This document shows positions 1-9,463 of a DNA stretch of 64,000 nucleotides, piece by piece. Positions within the stretch are counted from its first letter, which is position 1. Every line of letters starts with the position of its first letter. Source of the stretch: Flaviflagellibacter deserti (GTDB taxonomy: Bacteria; Pseudomonadota; Alphaproteobacteria; Rhizobiales; Methylopilaceae); assembly GCF_042652085.1 (NCBI RefSeq), contig NZ_JBHSJF010000006.1, positions 1,550,001-1,614,000 of the forward strand. Direction: 5' to 3'. Below the pieces are notes generated by a model that searched no databases, was not told the origin of the DNA, and was given only the letters and a program-made list of their open reading frames with translations. The translations under genes and the position numbers were made by a program.

Positions 1-476
1 CTCTGGGTCGACGTACTGGTGCCGCCGACGGTCGTGCTCCGCTCGCCGGTGCCACCGCATGCCGTTCCACGCGAACGCGCCGAGGACTGATCGATCGAGT
101 TCGCCAGCCCTTGGCCCGAAAGCTGGTTGGTTCCATAGACGGGAACCTGCTCGCCGATCGAACTGCCCGGCGCTGTCTGGGTGCTGACGCCTCCGGTCTG
201 GCTTTGCGGCGACACGAGATTGTTCTGGCTGGCCATGGGATCGACGGGCGCGGTCGAAGTCGATGCCCGCCCCGAGGTCGCCGCTCGTGAGGAGGCGGCG
301 CCTGCGCGCGGCATGGCCGCCCCGCCGCCAACCGACGAACCGCCGCCTATGGACGAACCGCCGCCGACCGAACCGCCAGCGGAGCCCCCGCCAGCGGAGC
401 CGCCGCTAGACTGCGCGAACGCGATGGAACTTCCGGCGAGAAGCAGCGCTGCGGCAAAGGAAATTGCCTTGTTCAT
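1..476 (-). CDS. Secreted Gly/Ser-rich protein, cut by the left edge of the window
   Basis: An open frame runs leftwards from an ATG at 476-474 to the window edge with no stop, so the C-terminus is missing. The first 21 or so residues form a clear Sec signal peptide (MNKAISFAAALLLAGSSIAFAQ), followed by low-complexity Gly/Ser repeats of the type SGGSAGGGS / SVGGGSSIGGGS up to about residue 50. A Ser/Ala/Thr/Gln-rich stretch without obvious domains follows. This composition suits an exported, disordered or surface-associated protein, but I recognise no family. It is divergent from the amidase gene that follows. Confidence 0.6.
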   Translation of the reverse strand, partial: MNKAISFAAALLLAGSSIAFAQSSGGSAGGGSAGGSVGGGSSIGGGSSVGGGAAMPRAGAASSRAATSGRASTSTAPVDPMASQNNLVSPQSQTGGVSTQTAPGSSIGEQVPVYGTNQLSGQGLANSIDQSSARSRGTACGGTGERSTTVGGTSTSTQ

Positions 477-578
477 GGTGCGATACCTCGCGGACCAATG
501 GACTCTGTCGACAAACGCATGGCGGGAGGCAGCGTTCCGGCGATTGCCGAAAGGATGAGGCCGTGGCAGGGCTGGGGC

Positions 579-1349
579 ATGAGCTTCCAGCCCGACACCC
601 CCCTGCCCGCCACCGTCGTCCCCTCGCCCAGCCACGATGGGCGGGCCGACGACATCGAACCTGACATGCTGCTCCTGCACTACACCGGCATGGTCTCCGC
701 TGACGAAGCTGTCGCCCGGCTGTGCGACCCGGCGTCGAAAGTGTCTTGTCATTACCTCGTCCACGAGGACGGGCGGATCGTGCAGATGGTACCCGAGGCT
801 CGTCGCGCCTGGCATGCCGGGTTGTCTGTCTGGGAGGACGAGCCGGACACCAATTCCCGCTCGATCGGGATCGAAATCGCCAATCCGGGCCATGAGTTCG
901 GCTATGTCGATTTTCCCGATGCCCAGATCGATGCCGTGATCGCTCTCGGTCTCGACATCTGCGAGCGGCATGGCATCGTACGTCACCGCGTGCTCGCCCA
1001 CTCCGACGTGGCGCCGCGCCGCAAGGAGGATCCCGGCGAGAAGTTTCCATGGGACCGGCTCGCCGCCGCCAAGCTCGGACATTGGCAGAAGCCCGCTCCG
1101 CTTACGACCCAAGGAGACACCTTCCTTCCCGGCGACGAAGGCGAGCCGGTCGAGGAAGTACAGTCACTCTTCGCCATCTACGGCTACGGGATCGAAATCT
1201 CCGGCCGGTTCGACGAGCAGACCAAGGCTGTAGTTACAGCTTTCCAGCGCCATTTCAGACAAGAGAAAGTCGATGGGATCATCGACCCTTCGACGATCGC
1301 GACGCTTCGAAGACTATTGAAAGCGCTTCCAAAGGTTAATTCAGATTAA
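579..1349 (+). CDS. N-acetylmuramoyl-L-alanine amidase, AmpD-like, with peptidoglycan-binding domain
   Basis: Predicted to cleave the amide bond between N-acetylmuramic acid and the stem peptide in murein or anhydro-muropeptide recycling. The amidase_2 fold is marked by LLLHYTGM, whose His34 is the expected zinc ligand, by WHAG and SIGIEI, and by AHSDVAPRRKEDPGEKFPW with the second His and the Lys/Asp pair. Residues from about 195 to the end form a PG_binding_1-like domain (YGYGIEISGRFDEQTKAVVTAFQ). The same frame is open from 498, with ATGs at 498, 519 and 555. I prefer 579 because MSFQPDTPLPATVVPSP resembles the usual start of these proteins and leaves room for the divergent promoter. No signal peptide is visible, so it is probably cytoplasmic. 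Confidence 0.85.
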   Translation: MSFQPDTPLPATVVPSPSHDGRADDIEPDMLLLHYTGMVSADEAVARLCDPASKVSCHYLVHEDGRIVQMVPEARRAWHAGLSVWEDEPDTNSRSIGIEIANPGHEFGYVDFPDAQIDAVIALGLDICERHGIVRHRVLAHSDVAPRRKEDPGEKFPWDRLAAAKLGHWQKPAPLTTQGDTFLPGDEGEPVEEVQSLFAIYGYGIEISGRFDEQTKAVVTAFQRHFRQEKVDGIIDPSTIATLRRLLKALPKVNSD

Positions 1350-1466
1350 CAATACGCCCCAGAATGGTCACGGTCTCGCCGGCTTGGAGTCCCGACTGCT
1401 TCTAATCTGAGCCCCGATTCCACGCGAAGTCCCCCACCATTGCTAACGGAATGGGGACAGTTCCGC

Positions 1467-2144
1467 ATGATCAATCGTCTTCTCACCGGTGCGGCACTCA
1501 CTTGCTCGCTCTTCTTGGCCCACAGCGCGGCCGCGGACGACCGGTTCGATTTCATTCAGCAGCAGAGAGAAAAACTCGAGGCTTCCGCTGCGTCGAAAAC
1601 GCAGGCCAAGCGATCGTTCGACGAGAACGATCGCGATGGCAAGGACAGCAGGAAGCCCGCCCGCAAACTCATCGAAGGTCGTGCATCAACCTCCACGGAA
1701 CCTGCCGCGGCGCCGGGCGGACGCGGCAATCTGCACTCTCTCGTGCAGCGCTACGCCCAGGAGAACGGCGTACCCTACGACCTCGCGCATGGCGTCGTGA
1801 TGGTCGAGAGCCGCTACAATGCGAAGGCGACCGGCCGTGGCGGCTATATCGGCCTGATGCAGCTCAGCTACCGCACCGCGCAGGGCATGGGCTATTCCGG
1901 CTCGCGCGCCGCGCTCTACGATCCGGAGACCAATCTTCGCTACGGCATGCGCTATCTCGGCGAGGCCTATCGCAAGGCCGGCGGGAGCATGTGCGGTGCA
2001 GTCTCGAAATATCAGGGCGGCCACGGCGTGCGTGGCGTGACGCGGGCCGGATCGGCCTATTGCGGCAAGGTGAAGAACTTCATCGCCCGCGGCGTGCCGA
2101 AGGGCGGCACCCAGGTCGCCGACGCCAGCCAGGCGAAATCCTGA
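1467..2144 (+). CDS. Lytic transglycosylase, SLT domain, exported
   Basis: A soluble lytic transglycosylase expected to cut the MurNAc-GlcNAc bond of peptidoglycan, giving 1,6-anhydro-MurNAc ends, in the periplasm. The chosen start MINRLLTGAALTCSLFLAHSAAA is a good Sec signal peptide; an in-frame ATG at 1440 would put nine extra residues before it. GGGGAC lies just upstream as a possible ribosome site. After a charged linker (residues about 25-85), the SLT domain shows the catalytic Glu in VVMVESRYN, then GYIGLMQL and NLRYGMRYL. A strong terminator follows directly. The upstream amidase is on the same strand and also works on murein. Confidence 0.9.
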   Translation: MINRLLTGAALTCSLFLAHSAAADDRFDFIQQQREKLEASAASKTQAKRSFDENDRDGKDSRKPARKLIEGRASTSTEPAAAPGGRGNLHSLVQRYAQENGVPYDLAHGVVMVESRYNAKATGRGGYIGLMQLSYRTAQGMGYSGSRAALYDPETNLRYGMRYLGEAYRKAGGSMCGAVSKYQGGHGVRGVTRAGSAYCGKVKNFIARGVPKGGTQVADASQAKS

Positions 2145-2151
2145 CGACGAG

Positions 2152-2178
2152 AGCCCGGACCAACGGTCCGGGCTTTTT
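2152..2178 (+). terminator. Rho-independent terminator after the lytic transglycosylase
   Basis: A perfect 9-bp stem, AGCCCGGAC (2152-2160) with GTCCGGGCT (2166-2174), has a 5-nt loop and runs into TTTTT at 2174-2178. There is no T-tract on the other strand, so it acts on the plus strand. It ends at the stop codon of the convergent DMT gene. Confidence 0.9.
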
Positions 2179-3068
2179 CATTTCTGGTTGGCAAGGAAGA
2201 CCCCGGCGGCAGCCAATACCATGCCACCGATCTGCAGCACATTCATCGTCTCGCCGAAGCCGATCCAGGCCATCAGCGCTGTCACTGCCGGAACGAGGTA
2301 AAGCAGCGAAGTCGTCTGCACCACTGCACCGCGCTTGATCATGACGAGCAGCATGGTGATGGCACCGATCGAGAGGCCAATGACGGCCCAGAACAGACCG
2401 GCGATAAGTTCCGGCGTCATGTCGAACCGGCCGCTCTCGGTCAGCGCCGCGACCAGCGCCGTGGGGAGCAGAGCGGCGGTGAACTGGACGACGTTGCCGG
2501 TCCGCATGTCCATCGAATTGCCGGTGCGCTTCTGCCAGATCGTACCCGCGGTAAACGCGCCCACCGCGAGCACGCCGACGATCAGCGCCTGCGCTGGGAT
2601 GGCGTCGTGGCCGCCGATCTTCGGCAGCAGAACCAGTGCCGCCCCGACGAAACCGAGCCCGATACCCGCCCAACGTCGCCCACTGACCGCCTCGCCGAGG
2701 AGCGGCCCCGCGAGCGTGGCGGTCACGAGCGGCTGAAGGCCCGCGAACAGGCCCGCGAATCCGGCCGGCAGACCATGCTTCACCGCCCAGAAGATGCCGC
2801 CGAGATAAACGCCGTGCAGCAGGAAGCCGGATACGGCGTTATTGGTGAAATCCCTGCCCTTCGGCCACGGAGCACCGATCAGTAGTGCGAATGGGGCGAG
2901 TATCGCGATGACCAGCGCATAGCGAACGACAAGGAAGGTCAGTGGATCGGAATGCGGCGCGACGAGGCGCGCGACGATGAAGCCCGACGACCAAAGGACC
3001 ACGAAGAGAGCTGGAGCAAGGCGGGTGAAGAGACCCGAGGATGCAGATCCGGAAGCGATATCGGCCAT
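2178..3068 (-). CDS. DMT-family (EamA) permease
   Basis: A 296-residue integral membrane protein of the drug/metabolite transporter superfamily, built from two EamA repeats of about five membrane segments each. The N-terminus APALFVVLWSSGFIVARL and the stretch LLHGVYLGGIFWAVKHGLPAG are typical of the RhaT/PecM-like members, many of which export amino acids or other small metabolites. The substrate cannot be read from sequence. The gene is a single transcription unit, convergent with the transglycosylase; its 5' end faces the rnpB promoter region. Confidence 0.85.
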   Translation of the reverse strand: MADIASGSASSGLFTRLAPALFVVLWSSGFIVARLVAPHSDPLTFLVVRYALVIAILAPFALLIGAPWPKGRDFTNNAVSGFLLHGVYLGGIFWAVKHGLPAGFAGLFAGLQPLVTATLAGPLLGEAVSGRRWAGIGLGFVGAALVLLPKIGGHDAIPAQALIVGVLAVGAFTAGTIWQKRTGNSMDMRTGNVVQFTAALLPTALVAALTESGRFDMTPELIAGLFWAVIGLSIGAITMLLVMIKRGAVVQTTSLLYLVPAVTALMAWIGFGETMNVLQIGGMVLAAAGVFLANQK

Positions 3069-3205
3069 CGCGGCTGGCTAGACCTGCCTCCCGACGGAAA
3101 CAAGTGAAACAAAGTGACGGGATCGATCAGTTTGCGTGGTCTCCTGGACCCGGCCGACCGTTCGGCAACCTTGCGCGGAGCGTCATCCACCCGTAAGTCA
3201 TGCTC

Positions 3206-3582
<377 letters not shown>

Positions 3583-3594
3583 TCCGTTTTGAGA

Positions 3595-4725
3595 TCACTG
3601 CGCCCGGACTTGGGCGAACGCACCGCCGTTATGGACGCCAATGCCCGGCACCTCCAGAAGCGTTGAATCGATGGCGAACCTCGTTCTCGGCAGCGCGTGC
3701 GGATATTCGGCGCGCAGCCACTCGATCATCTTCTCGCGGACGTGACAGCGCAGGTCGAAAGCATTGGGCGCGTTCTTCGCGCTCATCAGGGCGCGGACCT
3801 CGACCGTGTTCTCGCGGAGATCGGTGACCTGAAGCGCCATGGCGCGCCCGTCCCAGAGCTTGCAGCCTTTCAGGATAAGCCTGAGCTGCTCGCGCATCTC
3901 CTCGACTGGCACCGAATAGTCGACGAACAGCATCGCCGTGCCGAGTATCTGGGGGTTCTCGCGGGTCCAGTTCTGGAACGGCTTCTCCAGGAAGTAGCTG
4001 AGCGGAACGATCATCCGGCGAAGATCCCAGATGTTGACCACCACATAGGTCGCGGTGATGTCCTCGACCGTGCCCCACTCCCCTTCCAGCACGACTTGGT
4101 CGCCGATCCTGATCGGCTCGGTGAAAGCGATCTGGATGCCTGCCAGAAGACTGGAGATAGCCGGTCTCGCGGCGAGACCGATGGCGATACCTGCGACACC
4201 AGCCGAGGCGAACAGGCTGACGCCGACCGTCCGCAGAGCCGGAAGCGACATGAAGACGACGGCGACAGTGGTCAGCGCGATGCAGACAGTCGTGAGCTGG
4301 CGCAGCAGGTTGAGCCGCGTCTGGCGGCGCCTGATCTGGACGTCCTCGGAGAAGTCGAGCCCACCATGCTTGCGCGTGTAGATGTCGAAGGCGAGCTGGC
4401 TCATCCGCCACGACGCGATGCCGAGCGCCAGGGTGATGACAACGAGACAGGCACGGACGAGCCCGACCTGGACCTCGCTGGAAAAGCCCGTCGCGGGGAT
4501 CATCGGCAGGAAGGACAGCGTGCCGATAATGATCGCGAGCGAGGGCCGGACGCGGCGCAGGAACAGGCGAAGCTTAGTGGTCCAGCCGAACGATGCGAGC
4601 CGATTGATGAAGAAGGCGAGGCTCGCATTCGCGATCGCCCAGACCACGGCGGAGATGCCAACAGCGGTGATGCAGAGGACCCACGGCGGCAGGTTCAACA
4701 TCCAGTGGGGGAAGGCGAATCCCAT
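3595..4725 (-). CDS. Mechanosensitive channel, MscS family
   Basis: A 376-residue inner-membrane channel expected to open under hypo-osmotic shock. About four hydrophobic segments precede the pore helix (LFASAGVAGIAIGLAARPAISSLLAGIQIAF), followed by the MscS beta domain (IRIGDQVVLEGEWGTVEDITATYVVV). The cytoplasmic cage follows. The start at 4725 (MGFAFPHWMLNLPPW) has GGAG about 10 nt upstream; the frame is also open from 4806, but that extension is Arg-rich and unlikely to be translated. It lies convergent to rnpB with almost no spacer. Confidence 0.9.
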   Translation of the reverse strand: MGFAFPHWMLNLPPWVLCITAVGISAVVWAIANASLAFFINRLASFGWTTKLRLFLRRVRPSLAIIIGTLSFLPMIPATGFSSEVQVGLVRACLVVITLALGIASWRMSQLAFDIYTRKHGGLDFSEDVQIRRRQTRLNLLRQLTTVCIALTTVAVVFMSLPALRTVGVSLFASAGVAGIAIGLAARPAISSLLAGIQIAFTEPIRIGDQVVLEGEWGTVEDITATYVVVNIWDLRRMIVPLSYFLEKPFQNWTRENPQILGTAMLFVDYSVPVEEMREQLRLILKGCKLWDGRAMALQVTDLRENTVEVRALMSAKNAPNAFDLRCHVREKMIEWLRAEYPHALPRTRFAIDSTLLEVPGIGVHNGGAFAQVRAQ

Positions 4726-4837
4726 GTCGGATTCTCCGTTCTGGCCAAGGTATGTGGCGGTTTCTCGCCGCTTGGTGCCAAACGGTCTCGGGCGCGATCG
4801 GTTCAACGGGCATCTCAGGATCGATCACTCGACCACA

Positions 4838-5006
4838 CGCAAACTGTACGACACGCTCCAAGGCTTCTGTCAGATGCTCGACGTCGAGCGGCCAGGCTCC
4901 CGATGCAGAGATTTATGCCACCATCGAGGAGCGGCATGGGGCGAATTTCGCGCAGCTCTGGTGGCATGCGCGCCAGGTTCTCCATGAAGCCCTGTGGGAA
5001 GCCTGA
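4838..5006 (+). pseudogene. Possible small gene remnant split over two frames
   Basis: The 286-nt gap between the mscS-like and SDR genes holds coding-like sequence in two adjacent plus frames. One frame reads RKLYDTLQGFCQMLDVERP (to about 4891). One base further on, the other reads DAEIYATIEERHGANFAQLW and ends WEA-stop at 5006. Joined by a one-base shift they would make a compact charged protein, but no convincing start codon is present upstream. I do not recognise the family. It could equally be non-coding sequence that looks coding by chance. Confidence 0.25.
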
Positions 5007-5011
5007 CCGGA

Positions 5012-5797
5012 CTAGTGGTCGAGCTTGTGGAGGCGACCGGCGACCTTTCGCGGGAGGGCCCGCGGAAAAAGCCGGCCAAGTAAGATTCCGAGCGTGTTGA
5101 AGAAACCCGGAATGACGATGGCCTTGTTGGCGCGATATCCGGCGAACCCGACGCGTGCCACCCACGCGGCATTGGCCGCCCGCTTGAACAACATCGTATC
5201 CTCAAGATGCGCGACCTTCCCGAATTCAGTCGCCACCGGCCCCGGGCAGAGTGCCGAAACTGCGACGCCGTGAGGCAGCGCCTCCTCGTGCAGGGCCTCC
5301 GACAGAGACAGCACGAAGGCCTTGGTGGCGGAATAGACCGCCGTATACGGTCCGCCCTGGAACGACGCCATGGACGCAACGTTGAGGATGCCGCCCTGCC
5401 GCCTCTCGATCATGCCCGGAAGAAACAGACGCGACAGCGTGGTCACCGCCTCCACGTTCAACCGCACCATCTCGGTCAAACGGTCCGCTGGCAGAACGTC
5501 AAAGCGTCCGGCGAGGCCGAACCCCGCGTTATTGACCAGTGTATGGATTTCGATTTCCTGGCCTGTGACGAAGTCGAACAGCGCCTGCGGCGAGGATTCA
5601 TCGAAAAGATCGAGATCCATGACGAGAATCGGCACCGAATGCGCGGCTTTGAGTTCAGCAGCCAGCGAATCGAGTCGGCCCCTGCGCCGCGCCACCAGAA
5701 CTAGACCGTCGCCCTCCGCAGCGAAGAGTCGCGCGAGTTCCACACCTATACCCGACGAGGCGCCGGTAATGATCGTCCAGCGTCTGTCTACCATCAA
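5012..5797 (-). CDS. Short-chain dehydrogenase/reductase
   Basis: A 261-residue classical SDR with the NAD(P)-binding TGASSGIG motif at residues 11-18, NNAGFG in the central sheet, and the catalytic YSATK (Tyr, Lys) about residue 155. The Arg pair in VARRRGR after beta-2 suggests NADP(H) rather than NAD(H), which is inference. The later part (EALPHGVAVSALCPGPVATEF) is typical of the DltE-like branch of oxidoreductases with unknown substrate. It stands alone on the minus strand, divergent from carB. Confidence 0.85.
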   Translation of the reverse strand: MMVDRRWTIITGASSGIGVELARLFAAEGDGLVLVARRRGRLDSLAAELKAAHSVPILVMDLDLFDESSPQALFDFVTGQEIEIHTLVNNAGFGLAGRFDVLPADRLTEMVRLNVEAVTTLSRLFLPGMIERRQGGILNVASMASFQGGPYTAVYSATKAFVLSLSEALHEEALPHGVAVSALCPGPVATEFGKVAHLEDTMLFKRAANAAWVARVGFAGYRANKAIVIPGFFNTLGILLGRLFPRALPRKVAGRLHKLDH

Positions 5798-5903
5798 CTA
5801 TCCCGCCCATGCCCATACGCGGGACTTTCGCAAACCGACCTCGCCGTGTAAACGACGCCTCTAGCCATTACAGACCGGAACGATTCACCGCCGCCACTCC
5901 GCG

Positions 5904-5921
5904 CGCGGGTATCAACCCGCG
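5904..5921 (+). other. Short hairpin in the carB leader
   Basis: CGCGGGT (5904-5910) and ACCCGCG (5915-5921) form a perfect 7-bp stem with an ATCA loop, 27 nt before the carB start. There is no T-tract, so it is not an ordinary terminator. It might affect translation or be chance in GC-rich DNA. Confidence 0.3.
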
Positions 5922-5948
5922 ACCGACGAAAGCGCGCATCGCAGAACC

Positions 5949-8900
5949 ATGCCCAAACGCCAAGATATCAAGTCGATCCTGATCATCGGAGCTGGCCCCA
6001 TCGTCATCGGGCAGGCTTGCGAATTCGATTATTCCGGGACCCAGGCCTGCAAGGCGCTGCGCGAGGAAGGCTATCGCATCATCCTGGTCAATTCGAACCC
6101 GGCGACGATCATGACCGATCCGGAGCTGGCGGATGCGACCTATGTCGAACCGATCACGCCCGAGATCGTGGCCAAGATCATCGAAAAGGAGCGTCCCGAC
6201 GCACTCCTCCCGACCATGGGCGGCCAGACCGCGCTCAACTGCGCGCTGTCGCTGCGCAAAATGGGCGTGCTTGAGAAGTTCGGCGTCGAGATGATCGGCG
6301 CGACCGCCGAGGCGATCGACAAGGCCGAGGATCGCGAGCTCTTCCGTCAGGCGATGACAAAGATCGGCCTCGACACGCCGAAATCGGCGCTCGCCACCGC
6401 GACCGACCTGAAACACGCCGACCGCGACCACCACAAGGCAGCTCTGGCCGAGATCGCCGCCCGCAACCTGCCTGCGGGCGAGGCCGCGCGCGTCACCGAG
6501 GCCTATAGCCGTCAATGGGATGGCGGCGAGAGCGAGCGCAAGAAGCGCTATGTCGAGAAGGGCCTGATCGAGGCGCTGGAAGCGCTCGACGAGATCGGCC
6601 TGCCGGCCATCATCCGCCCGAGCTTCACCATGGGCGGCACCGGCGGCGGCATCGCCTACAACAAGGCCGAATTCATCGAGATCGTCGAGCGCGGCCTCGA
6701 CGCCTCGCCGACGACCGAGGTCCTCATCGAGGAAAGCGTCATCGGCTGGAAGGAGTTCGAGATGGAGGTCGTCCGCGACAAGGCGGACAACTGCATCATC
6801 GTGTGCTCGATCGAGAACATCGACCCGATGGGCATCCATACCGGCGATTCGATCACCGTCGCCCCTGCCCTGACGCTGACCGACAAGGAATATCAGCGCA
6901 TGCGCGACGCCTCGCTCGCGGTCCTCCGCGAGATCGGCGTCGAGACCGGTGGTTCGAACGTGCAGTTCGCGATCGATCCGGAGACCGGCCGGATGATCGT
7001 CATCGAGATGAATCCGCGTGTCTCGCGTTCGTCCGCTCTGGCGTCGAAAGCGACCGGCTTCCCGATCGCCAAGGTCGCGGCGAAGCTCGCCGTCGGCTAC
7101 ACGATGGACGAGATCGAGAACGACATCACCGGCGGCGCGACGCCGGCGAGCTTCGAGCCGACCATCGACTACGTGGTCGTGAAGGCTCCGCGTTTCGCCT
7201 TCGAGAAGTTCCCGGGCGCCGAGGACAACCTGACGACCTCGATGAAGTCGGTCGGCGAAGCGATGTCGATCGGCCGCACCTTCGGCGAGGCGATGCAAAA
7301 GGCGCTCCGCTCGCTGGAAATCGGCCTGACCGGCTTCGACGAGGTCGAGATCGAGGGCATGGGCCAGGGCGACGACAAGAACGCCATCAAGGCCGCCCTT
7401 GCCGCTCCCAAGCCGAACCGCATCGTCACCTGCGCGCACGCAATGCGCCTCGGCCTTTCGGTCGAGCAGATTCACGATATCTGCAAGATCGATCCATGGT
7501 TCCTGAAGCAGGTCGAGACCATCGTCCACACCGAGGAGAAGGTCCGCCGCCTCGGCCTGCCGAAGACGGCCGGCGCGCTCCGCTCGCTGAAATCGCTCGG
7601 CTTCTCCGACGCACGCCTGGCCAAGCTCGCCGGCACGACCGAGAAGGAGGTCACGGCGCTCCGGACCTCGCTCGACGTCCACCCGGTCTATAAGCGCATC
7701 GACACCTGCGCCGCTGAGTTCGCTTCGCCGACCGCCTATATGTACTCGACCTATGCTCCGCTCTTCGCCGGCCAGGCCGCGGACGAGGCTCAGCCCTCCG
7801 ACCGCAAGAAGGTCGTGATCCTCGGCGGCGGCCCGAACCGGATCGGCCAGGGCATCGAGTTCGATTATTGCTGCTGCCACGCCTGCTTCGCGCTGCGCGA
7901 CGTCGGCTACGAAACCATCATGATCAATTGCAATCCGGAGACGGTGTCGACCGACTACGACACCTCGGATCGCCTCTATTTCGAGCCGCTGACGGCCGAG
8001 GACGTGCTGGAAATCCTGCGCATCGAGCAGTCGCGCGGCACTCTGCACGGCGTCATCGTCCAGTTCGGCGGCCAGACGCCGCTGAAGCTGGCGCAGGCGC
8101 TTGAGGACGCGGGCATCCCGATCCTCGGTACCTCGCCGGACGCGATCGACCTCGCCGAGGACCGCGACCGCTTCAAGCAGCTCCTCGACAAACTTCAGCT
8201 CCGCCAACCGGAAAACGGCATCGCCACCTCGACCGAGCAGGCCATCTCAATCGTCGAGCGCATCGGCTTCCCGGTCGTCATCCGTCCGTCCTACGTGCTC
8301 GGCGGACGGGGGATGGAGATCGTCCACGATCACCATCAGCTCGATCGCTATATGCGCGAGGCCGTGGTCGTCTCGGGCGATAGCCCGGTCCTGATCGACC
8401 GCTATCTCTCGAATGCGATCGAGGTCGACGTCGATTGCCTGTGCGACGGCAAACATGCCTTCGTTGCCGGCATCATGGAGCACATCGAGGAAGCGGGCGT
8501 ACATTCGGGCGATTCGGCCTGCTCGCTGCCACCCTACTCGCTCAAGCCCGATGTGATCGCCGAGATCGAGAAACAGACGAAACAGCTCGCGCTGGCTCTG
8601 AATGTCGGCGGACTGATGAACGTCCAGTACGCGATCAAGGACGGTGACATCTACGTCCTCGAGGTCAATCCACGCGCCTCGCGCACGGTGCCCTTCGTCG
8701 CCAAGACGATCGGCCGGCCGATCGCCAAGATCGCCGCGCGCATCATGGCCGGCGAGGCACTCCCGAGCTTCGGGCTGACGCCGCAGAAGCTCGACCATAT
8801 CGCGGTCAAGGAAGCGGTATTCCCGTTCGCCCGCTTCCCGGGCGTCGACACGATTCTCGGGCCGGAGATGCGTTCGACCGGCGAGGTCATCGGCCTCGAC

Positions 8901-9377
8901 CGCGATTTCGGCATTGCATTCGCGAAGAGCCAGCTCGGCGGCGGCACGCGCGTGCCGAAGTCCGGCACGGTCTTCGTCTCGCTGAAGGACGACGACAAGG
9001 CTCGCATCCTGCCTGCGGTCAAGCTGCTGTCGAGCCTAGGCTTCAAGATCATCGCGACCTCGGGGACCCAGCGCTTCCTCGAAAGCGAGGGCGTCGCCGC
9101 GACCAAGATTCACAAGGTTCTCGAAGGGCGGCCACACATCGTCGACGCCATCAAGAACGGCGAGGTCCAGTTGGTGTTCAACACCACGGAAGGGGCGCAG
9201 GCGCTGCACGACAGCCGGTCGCTCCGCCGCGCGGCCCTCTTGCACAAAGTGCCCTACTACACCACCCTAGCAGGCGCGATTGCTGCGGCGCAGGGCATCC
9301 GGGCTTACCTTGACGGGGAGCTGGAGGTTCGGGCGCTGCAGTCCTATTTCGCAGGGACGGAAAATATCCCGGCCTGA
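5949..9377 (+). CDS. carB: Carbamoyl-phosphate synthase large subunit
   Basis: Makes carbamoyl phosphate from bicarbonate, two ATP and glutamine-derived ammonia for pyrimidine and arginine synthesis, as a complex with CarA (not in this window). MPKRQDIKSILIIGAGPIVIGQACEFDYSGTQACKALREEGY is the family start. The two halves repeat, the second beginning near residue 620 (GGGPNRIGQGIEFDYCC). The carboxyphosphate and carbamate ATP-grasp sites are present (SFTMGGTGGG and SYVLGGRGMEIV). The MGS-like allosteric domain fills about residues 975-1142. The protein is 1142 aa against about 1073 in E. coli; most of the extra length is an insertion at about residues 160-205, common in alphaproteobacteria. 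greA follows after 86 nt. Confidence 0.98.
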   Translation: MPKRQDIKSILIIGAGPIVIGQACEFDYSGTQACKALREEGYRIILVNSNPATIMTDPELADATYVEPITPEIVAKIIEKERPDALLPTMGGQTALNCALSLRKMGVLEKFGVEMIGATAEAIDKAEDRELFRQAMTKIGLDTPKSALATATDLKHADRDHHKAALAEIAARNLPAGEAARVTEAYSRQWDGGESERKKRYVEKGLIEALEALDEIGLPAIIRPSFTMGGTGGGIAYNKAEFIEIVERGLDASPTTEVLIEESVIGWKEFEMEVVRDKADNCIIVCSIENIDPMGIHTGDSITVAPALTLTDKEYQRMRDASLAVLREIGVETGGSNVQFAIDPETGRMIVIEMNPRVSRSSALASKATGFPIAKVAAKLAVGYTMDEIENDITGGATPASFEPTIDYVVVKAPRFAFEKFPGAEDNLTTSMKSVGEAMSIGRTFGEAMQKALRSLEIGLTGFDEVEIEGMGQGDDKNAIKAALAAPKPNRIVTCAHAMRLGLSVEQIHDICKIDPWFLKQVETIVHTEEKVRRLGLPKTAGALRSLKSLGFSDARLAKLAGTTEKEVTALRTSLDVHPVYKRIDTCAAEFASPTAYMYSTYAPLFAGQAADEAQPSDRKKVVILGGGPNRIGQGIEFDYCCCHACFALRDVGYETIMINCNPETVSTDYDTSDRLYFEPLTAEDVLEILRIEQSRGTLHGVIVQFGGQTPLKLAQALEDAGIPILGTSPDAIDLAEDRDRFKQLLDKLQLRQPENGIATSTEQAISIVERIGFPVVIRPSYVLGGRGMEIVHDHHQLDRYMREAVVVSGDSPVLIDRYLSNAIEVDVDCLCDGKHAFVAGIMEHIEEAGVHSGDSACSLPPYSLKPDVIAEIEKQTKQLALALNVGGLMNVQYAIKDGDIYVLEVNPRASRTVPFVAKTIGRPIAKIAARIMAGEALPSFGLTPQKLDHIAVKEAVFPFARFPGVDTILGPEMRSTGEVIGLDRDFGIAFAKSQLGGGTRVPKSGTVFVSLKDDDKARILPAVKLLSSLGFKIIATSGTQRFLESEGVAATKIHKVLEGRPHIVDAIKNGEVQLVFNTTEGAQALHDSRSLRRAALLHKVPYYTTLAGAIAAAQGIRAYLDGELEVRALQSYFAGTENIPA

Positions 9378-9463
9378 CCGGGGACCCATAATCTCCAGAC
9401 ACCAGCGACAGAGGACAGCAACCCCTGCCGCTGGGCGGATTTTGCGCGGAAGAGAAGACGACG

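Noticed and set aside
5868..8207. 779-codon open frame antisense to carB
   Set aside because: It mirrors the GC-biased third positions of carB, has an Asp/Arg/Leu-rich composition and no family motif, while carB itself is certain.
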